Shown here one piece after another: positions 55,324 to 64,000 of a stretch of DNA of 64,000 nt. Location of the stretch: NCBI GenBank assembly GCA_963971405.1, contig OZ020484.1, positions 34,618,770 through 34,682,769 on the forward strand. Reading direction: 5' to 3'. The translations under genes were made by a program, and so were the position numbers. Each line of letters starts with the position of its first letter. Position 1 is the first letter of the stretch. The stretch is from Psococerastis gibbosa (lineage: Eukaryota > Arthropoda > Insecta > Psocodea > Psocidae). The notes below the pieces were generated by a model. That model worked only from the letters and a program-made list of their open reading frames with translations, was not told where the DNA came from and did not search any database.

Positions 55324-55608
55324 GTGAATTTTGGGATACACGCAAGACGGCAGGGTGGGAATGACCCTCGTTCCTGTCCAGCGTCCCGCAACAGAAACCA
55401 CCGACAGGTCCTCACAACGGATTTTCATTTTTTCTTTCAAAGACTTTGGAAGGGGGCCAGCGTCAGCTGCCCCACCCAAGAACTTCTTGATGCATACACT
55501 ACTAAGAGTGGACTTATTCAACAATTCTTTTGTAGTTGAGTCAGATAGGATAAAATAAAGATAATTCAATTTATTTAACACACGATTAACCGCTGTAGTA
55601 GGCGTCAT
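55324..55608. other. GC-richer block with open frames on both strands, unidentified
   Basis: Plus frames (55324-55539, 55331-55558) and a minus frame (55306-55608) are all open over the same DNA. The minus one includes KKFLGGAADAGPLPKSLKEK and VVSVAGRWTGTRVIPTLPSC. GC is above background. An AATAAAG occurs at about 55554 on the plus strand. It may be a retroelement 3' region. I cannot identify it. Confidence 0.25.
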
Positions 55609-56779
55609 ATCGTATCTATTACCTGAAACCCAGGGCTAAGTTCCCAAACCTAACTTAACCTAACCGTAGTTCAAGACTGAATTCATTGAATTCCATTCGC
55701 TGACTGTACTGTGGACTGGCTTCTGTGTTGCTTTTTTGTCAACCCAGGCCATGAAAATATAACAGCTGTGGTGGGAATTTCTGTTTTGTATTTTCAATTT
55801 TCCTTCCTTCAAGACAAAATTCAGTCAGAATCGCTTTTCATTTCCTCTAATTAATTGAAGTCAAGGACCGTCCCGGAGTGAAAATCGCTGTCACGTCCCG
55901 TATGCACACCTAATTGTTAAAGCGTTATAGTCTATAAAATAGGATAGAGTTTTTTTTTTTTTTAATTTTCCTTATCCATTGTTTTTACAATAATATCGCC
56001 CCATACTATTCGGAGGAGATCTTATTTAGAATGACGTAATTATGCATCTAGAAGTAGATATACTTAATTTATTATTGCATTTCTTCAATAAGTGGCCATG
56101 CAGATGTGAAAATCCGAACCCAAAAATTGATAGCTAGGCTACACTAAATCAGAGTCAACTACTGCGTGGTTCCGCCAAAAACCATAACGTAGACTCTTGA
56201 GCAACGCGACCAAACTAAAGTCTAAACGCTCGATATGTCGATTGACTCATTATATAGTCCAAGCAAGAAGTACACACATGCTATGACTGATGGTAACAGC
56301 CTTTTTGCAGCTACGGGTGCAGATTATGTTACAAATAATTGGGAGGATTTCGCTTCACCAGAAGGGTTAACCAGAGAGGGGTGTCGAGGTCGTACGTGTT
56401 AAATCCCCCCTGTTTTTGCTCACTCAAAGTAAGAGATCACAATCTTATAAGATTAACGTTCGGTAAGTTTCCCTCTCAAGTTCAAGACCTTAAATGAATT
56501 GAAATTCTGCGTGCTCGCCATCTTGGTTCCACGAGGAAAGTTGGCTAAAGTTTTGGGCTGTATTCATGCAAGTAAGTTATCAAAGAGTCGTAAATATCCA
56601 TTTTTGAACTCGTAATGGTAATGGGCTAATTTAAAAGGTGAATTTTTATCTTGGAAAATTAATTTTATCAGTATTTTCTTCTTTGGGCATTTCTCTGAAT
56701 TTTCCGGTTGTTTGCTGTATATCATGGATTCTGCATGTTTATTCTGAACTATACTGATTATAAGCCCGAGAAAAGAATA
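55609..56779. other. No recognisable gene
   Basis: AT-rich, no supported feature. Confidence 0.45.
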
Positions 56780-56925
56780 TCTACAGCAAGTAATGGAGGA
56801 TGTAGGGGCCAATACATCCGTGGAGCTGAAGAGGGCGTGCCAGGATCAAGGGGAGTTGAGGCATCGATGCCCCATTTTGCTGCCAACCAGCCAGCTGGCT
56901 GTAACTTGAAGAAGAAGACTAATGA
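56780..56925 (+). mobile_element. LINE-A 3' end, copy 3
   Basis: The terminal part only: LQQVMEDVGANTSVELKRAC, QDQGELRHRCPILLPTSQL-like (frame slip) and then AACTTGAAGAAGAAGAC, matching the end of the copy at 7190 (VMEDVGAKTYVELKMACQ, (GAA)n). It is 5'-truncated to about 145 bp and lies 240 bp upstream of a LINE-B end on the same strand. Confidence 0.75.
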
Positions 56926-57164
56926 ATTATTTCGTACTATTGGAGAGAAATTACTTCTTACTATCTAAGAAAAAGTGCAAGAATCGTTCAAGCCCACGGT
57001 ATTTTAAAATTTCGGGGTTGGAGTCTTTGGGTGTTCCTTACAAACGACTTCTGTTAGTATAGCAGAGCACACAAGTTCAAAACAAAACACTCGACTTGTC
57101 CCTTCAATAAGACCGTCACGACTATACTTTTTCACGTGATATAGCTGACGTGAGTGGCGTATAA

Positions 57165-57482
57165 GACGCTGAAATCGACGCCGCTCTCAACGGAGAAGAC
57201 GTAGTAAGGTTCATTAAAGCACAACGATTAAGGTGGCTGGGACACGTTGTAAGGATGTCTGAAGAACGCATGCCACGAAAAATGTACAAAGCAAGCATGA
57301 CGGGAAAACGACTGCCAGGACGGCCAAGAAACCGCTGGAAGGACGAGTTAGAGAATGACCTTCGCGAGTTGGGAGTCTCCAGATGGTGGAGCGTTGTGCA
57401 AAACCGGGAAGAATGGAGGAGTGTTGTCGAGCAGGCCAAAGCCCACCAAGGGCTGTAGAGCCGGAAGAAGAAGAAGAAGATA
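57165..57482 (+). mobile_element. LINE-B 3' end, copy 2 (open RT C-terminus)
   Basis: From just after a stop at 57162-57164 the frame is open for 97 codons to TAG 57456-57458. It includes NGEDVVRFIKAQRLRWLGHV, VRMSEERMPRKMYKASMTGK, RLPGRPRNRWKDELENDLRE, LGVSRWWSVVQNREEWRSVV and EQAKAHQGL. The RWLGHV...GRPR-RW-DE-E-DL-ELGV...W pattern is the well-known C-terminal tail of non-LTR endonuclease/reverse-transcriptase proteins. After the stop comes GCCGGAAGAAGAAGAAGA, the 3' tail. The polymerase and endonuclease domains are absent, so it is a dead, 5'-truncated insertion. It is the youngest-looking LINE piece in the window. Confidence 0.9.
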
Positions 57483-58195
57483 GCTGAAGTGAGGTGAACA
57501 AATTTAGGTAGTGACATTAATACATATTGGGGCGGTAATTTGCACTATGTTCACTTACAGCATAGCCGTCAATGCTCACTTATGCATTTTCAGTGACATG
57601 CTTGCCTTAGTTTGTGATATTTTGATTGTGATATTAACTATTTTATTTACTGTAGGCAATATCGCATTGAAAGATTACGAGTGATCGGGAGTGATGGTGC
57701 ATTAGTCTTGGATTCTGATCAGCTGGTCTGTAAATGAAGGCATACAAATTGTATCTGTCCTGTAGTTTCCGTCTATGTTTCTCTCTGTGTTCTCCCGCAT
57801 GACAAAGGATCGATAATAATAGGCTCTGGCACTAATTGCAATATACTGAGATACAACGATCCTATTATGTGATGGTCCATTGTTGAGGAAGCTCATTTGA
57901 GCAAGCCAAAAAACGTCAAGTGGGCTTATGCTGACTGACTTTTGTGCGTACCTATATACACAACACAACACCCAATCCTCTTGATAATGAGGTCGCGTTC
58001 ACTTCATGTTCGTGTCAAGTGACCAAATCAACTGAACAAAATTAATTATCGTATATTAACCACACTGCCCTCATCATGACATCCATTCCATGTCCATTCA
58101 ACATCGTATTACAGTAAACGATCACACCAAAAATTACCATCTTTATCTCGTTTCTGTTTAAGGAAAAAACCACCAATTATTTTGTTTCTTTATTA
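57483..58195. other. No gene; possible retroelement end near 57880-57935
   Basis: TTGAGGAAGCTCATTTGAGC, AAGCC...AAACGTCAAG at 57882-57921 is another 'bridge' motif similar in style to those at the 3' ends of some retroelements. Not assignable. Confidence 0.3.
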
Positions 58196-59080
58196 TCACT
58201 TTCCCATTTATACGTAGGCTAGTATAAGGAAAGCTTTGTGATGGTCGAAATTTTCGATTCCGAGATTTCAACGGACTTACACGTTTTGAGGTACCAGGAA
58301 CCCAAAAAAGTGGTTTTTACGAAATGTCTGTCTGTCTATTGTTGCTCTGTCGCTCTGTCTGTCTGTCTGTCTGTCTGTCTGTTCATCAATTTCCGGGCAA
58401 ACTACTCGGTCAATTTTGATGAAATTCGGCATGTAGGTTCACAAAAATCATACCTCGGGACCATTTTTTTTTATTTTGGGCTAATTCAATTAATTTTATT
58501 TTCAAAAAACTCATAAATAACGCCTAAAAAAATTATTTCTCGAAAACGGCTCCAACGATTTCTTTTAAAGTCACATATATTGTAGTCGTTATTAATGTTG
58601 ACAAAATGCGGGGGGTCGCTTGCCCCTTGATAGTTTGCTTCTGGGGGTAAAAAAATAAAAATTACTAAATATTAATGAAAAATTATTAAAAAAAATTTTT
58701 TATTCGATACCTATCTATCGATGATTTCTACCTTCAGGCATGTTTTAGGTGTTGAGTAACGAAACTGGACAGGTTGCTTTCCCAAATAACTATTTGGTTT
58801 TGCACAAAAAATTATTTTTTGAAAAAATGATAGAAAATTCGCCCTCAAATGCATTGCGCGCCCTGCCATTATTGCTCTGTGTGGTAATTTGGTGGTCTGA
58901 CCTATCTAGAATTTACCTCACCTCCAGTGATGTCAGGTGGACAACCCCCCCCCCCCCCCCCGAGATGCCCGAAATTTAACTATATGAAAATTATTTACCA
59001 TGTAATTACTCATTTTCTCTGTCTACTAATTTTGATAAATTGGAAAGCATGTTCGAGTAAACTCGGACCGGTTCTTAGGC
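58196..59080 (+). mobile_element. F3 repeat, copy 5 (with expanded TCTG microsatellite)
   Basis: A nearly full-length copy from TTTCCCATTTATACGTAG to CGGACCGGTTCTTAG. It carries the longest tetranucleotide tract: TCTGTCTGTCTATTGTTGCT then (TCTG)n at about 58354-58382. Distal features match copy 2 (GACCTATCTAGAATTTACCT, GATGTCAGGTGGACAACCCC with a C18 run at about 58944-58961). The plus frame 58238-58516 is open. The next F3 copy starts immediately after. Confidence 0.85.
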
Positions 59081-59081
59081 A

Positions 59082-59400
59082 TTGCTTTCCTATTTATATG
59101 GCAGCATAAAGAGAGCTTTGTGATGGTCGAAATTATCGATTTCGAAATTCCAACGGGTTTGTACGTTTTGAGGTCCCAGGAGAAAAAAAGAACGGTTTTT
59201 TACGAAAAGTTGAACTGTCTGTCTGAAAATCGATTGGAGGCCAAACTACTAGATGGAATTTGATTAAATTCGTCAAGTAGTTTCACAAAAATATTGTCCA
59301 GGGGCATTTATACCCCAAAAGCACCCAAGAACGTCTAAAAAAAAATTTCCTCTAAAATAGGAAAGCGCATGTACGGGTTCACTCGTACGGGTTCTTATTA
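59082..59400 (+). mobile_element. F3 repeat, copy 6 (tandem, short)
   Basis: It starts directly where copy 5 ends (TTGCTTTCCTATTTATATGG), runs through GAGAGCTTTGTGATGGTCGA, GGTCCCAGGAG and AAACTACTAG, and is then cut to a GGGTTCACTCGTACGGGTTC end. Two copies head to tail suggest insertion at a copy's own end or unequal exchange. Confidence 0.65.
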
Positions 59401-59404
59401 CGTG

Positions 59405-59500
59405 TTGAACAATGTTCCAAGGTGGCATCGAGAGACGAGTGGTGGAGCGTCGTGGTTGCAGCGGCCAAGGTTCTTAACGGACTGTGCAGTCAGCTAATGT
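59405..59500 (+). mobile_element. LINE-B-like 3' fragment, copy 3
   Basis: GASRDEWWSVVVAAKVLNGL followed by CSQLM and a stop resembles the last 20 codons of LINE-B (WWSVVQNREEWRSVVEQAKA...). No (GAA)n tail remains. It abuts the F3 copy on its left. Confidence 0.5.
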
Positions 59501-59515
59501 AATGTTTAGGTATCA

Positions 59516-59530
59516 TTCAGGGGGGGGGGA
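59516..59530 (+). repeat. Short G-run
   Basis: A run of about nine G (near 59521-59529), typical of the F3/retroelement-rich neighbourhood. Confidence 0.4.
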
Positions 59531-59575
59531 TCTCTATAGTAAATGTGATAAGAACTTGCCTTTTACTATTCTACA

Positions 59576-59577
<2 letters not shown>

Positions 59578-59610
<33 letters not shown>
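59578..59610. repeat. (TA)n microsatellite
   Basis: About 15 TA dinucleotides in a row. Confidence 0.9.
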
Positions 59611-59612
<2 letters not shown>

Positions 59613-61049
59613 CATTTGAATATTTTTATGTTAAGCGTTTCCCGCGAATTGTCACTTTTCAGATAATCATTGTGTAGCCACTCTGTTATTGGTAGGCTAA
59701 TGCAAATAAATACCTGATTGATCCACAGAGTATGTTCATTTCTCGTGCTAGCTAATAATTTCCTATTAATTTCGGATGTAAATTAGTGATTTTTATTTAT
59801 TTTCAATCAATTCATTTTCATTTGGATGATAGTAACCATGTATTTTACTGTGAGTGAAACTCGTTACTAAATGAAGTGTAATATATACTTGTATTAACAG
59901 TAGCTCGTTTGTAAGAGTTTTTAGAAAAGAATATCTTTTGTATAATTTTGTACAAAAAATTAATAAATAAAAATATTGATTTTCAAAATTTTGATTCCTG
60001 TAAAGTTTCTTTACCAATTCAGAGTCTTGAAATTCTGGGTCACCTTGGAATAATGAAGTAGCTGAAGATTTACGCGCGAGTGGATTCGAAAACGTCCTTA
60101 ATGATCAAATAGTGCAGACTGAAAGCGATCGATCAAACTTTCTCAAATAATGTAATCCCATTCAGTTTAAAGCGCAGAAACACCAACTTATTGGGTTTGT
60201 GTTAAACTGATTTGTCTGTTCAATGGGTCCTGGGTTGTAGGGGAATTCATAGTCTTGCTCTACTCTAGCGTACTCTAATTAGCCTATGATCGAAACCATA
60301 TTTTTTATTTCTGAGTTTCCAATTTATGGTACAAACTTTTTAACAAGTAGTGTTAATGGCTGTAAGAGTGGGAAGCAGTACCTAATATTCCTCCACATAT
60401 TGTTGAGACCAGTGCCCTTTGTATTGATCTCAGTCTATCAGTCTCGATAGGACTAGTGCGTTGTTTAATCGGTTGCGGGGCTATAAAATTCTAATTAATT
60501 TTCTAATTAATAATTCAAAATGCATAGAATCTAATGAAATATAGTATATAGCAAATCGGATAATAACTTAATAATTGACTTTGAGGGTCGTTAAATTCAT
60601 TTCATTATTGTGCGGTATAAAACAATGCCTAAGTAACGTTTAGTACGGTATGTTATGGACAGCTACCTTGATTCAATATCAATGCAAAATTCATAAGTAA
60701 TTACCAATATCTTCAAGCCAATAATATACTGTATGCAAAAAATGACTGTTACCTGATATGTAGTGTATATATAAATCCCTTTACTGAAATCGGCGAATTT
60801 CATTGCTTATCAATTATAACACAAATTTGTTTGTGCCAAAAATGTTCTTTCGTTGACTCTACCCTAAAATTATCTGTTTGACCAAAGACGGGCAGAATTC
60901 TGGTGTCCCCGTCCATTAAGCTAATGAAGTGATCACTTTCATAGGCCCCGCATTTGCGTTGTGTATCTAAAAATTGAGAAACCTATTATTTTGCGCCTAT
61001 TCAAAAAATTTCGCCTGTTAAATGTTGGCAGCCTCATTAATAAGTCCTC
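59611..61049. other. No recognisable gene
   Basis: AT-rich, no supported feature. Confidence 0.45.
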
Positions 61050-61126
61050 ACGTAGTATAGGCGAACCAGTAACTTTGCGGGTGAAAGTCAAGAGTCCCTA
61101 CGTCCGTACCACTACTCTACATGTCC
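61050..61126 (-). mobile_element. SINE3 tRNA-like head, copy 3
   Basis: On the minus strand: GGACATGTAGAGTAGTGGTA at the start (identical to the A-box region of copy 2), then GACTTTCACCCGCAAAGTTA and a degenerate B box GGTTCGCCTAT. Only the head is clearly preserved; the body was not found further to the left. Confidence 0.6.
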
Positions 61127-62384
61127 GGGCAGAACTGTGCAGAACTTGTAGAGCTTTTGTACTGCCCACGCAATATATTTAACGTTAATAGGGACAAGAA
61201 TGCTTCCCAGCAGCCTGATCATGACGATCTGGTATTATTTTAGTATTGGGGTTTATTCAATTGTTTTGAACAAATGAGTGAAAATTGCGCGTGAAATTCA
61301 AATTGATAAATTAATATTATTGGTGAGTTTTTAATTTTTTCTCCCTTAGATGTACACAATTATTATTATTATTAAAATTCTTATTCTATTTCAAAATTCT
61401 ACCTATACATTTTAATGTTTATTAGTATTTCCTTCAATTATGAAACAATGCTACCATTCTCTAGTATTCTAATAATTTATTAACTCGAATTTCCGGCGCA
61501 TATTTAACACCGTGACAACTTACCATTACAGTATTAAAAATCCCTTTCGGCTCTGGCCGATCAGGTGTCAGGAGATTCTGCAGACCCTGTTTTTCCTCTA
61601 CACTACCTACGCTATGCATGTATAAATTATTTTTACTTTGACTGGACTTCATCTTGAAATCGTTGATTTGTCGTAAAAAGTGTTGACTACCATTATCCTA
61701 GATAATAATACGGGCTTTCAGTCAAATTTTAATTCATTCCTCTGCGACCAATATTAACTGAGAAATGAATTATATAAGGTTTCATTCAGCAGCCATCTTG
61801 TAACTAAATAGTGGACCTAGCTGGTTAACAAACTCGATCAAGACATTTGTATTATCAATTTTTGTGCCAAGTTTCATCAAAATCAGATAATATTTACGTA
61901 AATTAGAGTGTTTCCTAAAATCGATATACATACATACAGTATACATATATAACATTTTGAACGGAGGGTTGTTTTGGGCTCAGGGGGTCATAAAATGAAA
62001 ATTTCCCGAAAGTTGAACATTGGTCGCCATCTCAATAGGTAGATGAATCTCCCTAAAATAAACCCCGGTATTATAATAATCTCAAATAGCCATGATTGGT
62101 TTGGAGTTAATGTAATGACATACGGATAATTTAGTGAGTTACAGCTTAAGTGAAGCAAACGTTCCCTCAACTCAAGACAATCGTCTCTCTGATACAATGA
62201 ACTCATTACCATAATCTAACATTTGTCTCTCTCCCAAGCATTCCTTGAGTGAAGACGAGGAGTGGTTAACGATAAGTTAGTGAGCACTGACTCTCAAATA
62301 GACCGGCTGCTTTCACAAAAGGGGATTAGTATACGAGATAAAGAAGCAATTAAAACTGAAAGTCTATTTTTGCTTTTTTCCTAT
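61127..62384. other. No gene; old repeat-like patch at 61850-62000
   Basis: GTGCCAAGTTTCATCAAAAT, CAGATAA near 61864-61890 carries the TTTCATCAAAATC motif that also sits in the F3 core (reverse TGATGAAATTTGG), hinting at a distant related repeat. No gene. Confidence 0.35.
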
Positions 62385-63005
62385 TAATATACATTTAAGG
62401 AAAGCTTTATTGTGATGGTCGAAATGTTCGATTCCGAGATTTCAACGGATTTACACGTTTTGAGGTGCCAGGAACCCAAAAAAGGGTTTTTTTACGAAAT
62501 GTCTGTCGGTCTGTCTGTTCGTCAATTTGTGGGCAAACTACTCGGTGGATTTTGATGAAATTTGACCTGTAGGTTTTCAAAAACCATATCTCGGGAACAT
62601 TTTCACTTATTTAGGATTTAATTCAATTTTGGGGGATTTCACCTTCCAGAAACACAAAAATAACACAAAAAATGTAATCTCTGAAACGGCTCCAACGATT
62701 TTCTTTAAATTAACATACGGTAGATTGTAGAGATTATTAATGTTAACCAACTCTTAGGTCTCTTGCCCTTTGATAGCTAGGTTGTGGGCGCAAAATAATA
62801 ACAAAGACTCAATTTCCATGAAAAATTACAAAATTTATTTTTCAGCGGAACCTTTCCATCGATCCTTTCTAACTTCAGCTATGTTGTCGGTGTTAAATAT
62901 TAGAAGAGTAACAAAGGTTGCTGGAATGTTTTGGTTTTCAATAAATGAAATTACGGGTAATTCATGCGTCATTATTACTTTGTTGCAATGTATTGGTCTG
63001 TAATG
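62385..63005 (+). mobile_element. F3 repeat, copy 7
   Basis: It starts CTATTAATATACATTTAAGG, AAAGCTTTATTGTGATGG. It then has GAGGTGCCAGGAACCC, GTCGGTCTGTCTGTTCG, GGGCAAACTACTCGGTGG, GATGAAATTTGAC, GAAACGGCTCCAACGATTT, a GGTCTCTTGCCCTTTGATAG block, and AACAAAGGTTGCTGGAATG. The distal poly-C region and end are missing. Confidence 0.75.
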
Positions 63006-63103
63006 AACTTGTTAAAGCGAAATTGTAATGGCAGAGCCTGCAAGTTGAAGAAGCATTCGCTGGCAGAATTATAAAGATGAAAAGGATACATACATACATA
63101 TCC

Positions 63104-63280
63104 AGGACAAAGTTAGAGTTCTATATAGGAGAGATGGGCCATTCGAGTTAGCCAAAAATATTTTTTTTAATCCTGGGGCTACCTGCTACGTCTTTTCAAA
63201 GGCTGGAAGATTAAGAGACGACGTGGCCCCAGAAATGCATGTCCCATCTCTCTTATAGTACATAGAACTCTGGACAAATG
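63104..63280. repeat. Imperfect foldback (~175 bp)
   Basis: GAGTTCTATATAGGAGAGAT, GGGCCAT at the left pairs with the inverse of GTCCCATCTCTCTTATAGTA, CATAGAACTC at the right. A second stem CTGGGGCTACCTGCTACGTC, TTTT pairs with AAGAGACGACGTGGCCCCAG in the middle. It makes a two-tier hairpin. Its edges are unclear and no TSD was found. Confidence 0.6.
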
Positions 63281-64000
63281 GTAGAATCCGCCCTGAATTT
63301 TTTTGGAGTTAAAAGCTGTTGGCTTGGAAAATTTCCCCCTAGCTGGAACCATTTGGGATAGTGAGGGTGATGGAAGCTGTAGGTGACACGGGGAGGAAAG
63401 ATTTACGGTAAGAAGGCGATCTACATTATGCGGCCCCCTTCCGCCGCCCCACCACACTTATTTTCCAATTACTGTTCCATTATCTCATCTATCGGCTTTG
63501 CCTCATTAATTTGTTGCAAAGTCTTCACCAGGCTTAATTATACAAGTCACTTTCTTACTGCAAGGTGATGTACACAGTGACGGAGCGTTCATGTAAGGCG
63601 TACAATGCCGCTCAACAAATCATTAGAATATACTGAGAGCTTCGTTGAAATCTATATAATGTTATCAACGCAGTCTAAGAAAATTAAGAATCTTATCACG
63701 TTGGAATTCAAATGTTTTCTTTTTTGTTTTCAAATGTTGCCTTGCCCCCCCCTCCTTTCCCAGATCTAGAGCCCTGTTCACCCGATGGTAGGTAATGATA
63801 CTACGGTACCACTGGATTGCAAGGGTCAGTTTATTCCAGTGCGTTGCTAGGCGCTTTGTGTCTTGGTTACCAGGGGCTAGTATATCCTTATTTGATTGTT
63901 ACAGCCTGTGTATAAGGATAGCCAGGGGGTCCAGGGACACACTGCGTTATATAGTTATGTGTATACATGCTGTACATAGTCCAATATAGAGTTCCTACCT
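63281..64000. other. No recognisable gene
   Basis: A GC-richer start (CCGCCCCACC near 63440) and otherwise AT-rich. Nothing supported to the window end. Confidence 0.45.

Noticed and set aside
57122..57517. A 131-codon minus ORF
   Set aside because: Antisense shadow of the LINE-B C-terminal coding frame at 57165-57458.
1..64000. CRISPR arrays, bacterial operons, rRNA genes
   Set aside because: Looked for and not found. The sequence is eukaryotic and repeat-dominated, and the tandem units at 10551 and 18556 have no spacer structure.

Overview
This looks like non-coding DNA from a large, AT-rich animal genome. The evidence is eukaryotic splice signals, many decayed LINE, SINE and MITE copies, long homopolymer runs, and no compact gene arrays or bacterial signals. 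The LINE C-termini and the (TCTG)-bearing repeats feel arthropod-like to me, possibly a crustacean, chelicerate or large-genome insect, but that is an impression and was not tested. Almost all open frames in the window are short, start at non-ATG codons, or lie inside repeats.

One convincing host-gene piece was found. At 6689-6857 (+) a splice acceptor, a short upstream ORF, an ATG in a fair context, a typical signal peptide and a strong donor form the first coding exon of a secreted or membrane protein. No later exon was recognised, so the following intron may run through most of the window.

The rest is mainly repeats. I count at least four LINE families seen as 3' ends carrying reverse-transcriptase C-terminal or RNase H remnants (A: 7190, 12290, 56780; B: 15332, 57165, 59405; C: 6316, 42477; D: 2630, 28457), plus a CR1/jockey-like end at 31558, an RNase H fragment at 48215 and several bare 3' ends. 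There are three SINE-like families: SINE1 with six copies, one showing a perfect 16-bp target duplication; SINE2 with three; and tRNA-headed SINE3 with three. A roughly 0.8-kb repeat (F3) has seven copies, and a dispersed repeat R6 has four. Foldback/TIR elements flanked by TTAA lie at 1, 27761, 32150 and 41217, with other foldbacks at 15731, 38472 and 63104.

The most striking structure is at 35966-37695, where three elements with distinct inverted termini are nested inside one another. The outer element carries two small ORFs, one with MADF-like spacing, suggesting a decayed PIF/Harbinger-type transposon. Two tRNA-like sequences lie near 25.5-26.0 kb; one has near-complete cloverleaf geometry and a Pol III terminator. 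Two tandem arrays (117-bp and 320-bp units) and several GC-rich islands in the AT-rich background remain unexplained.
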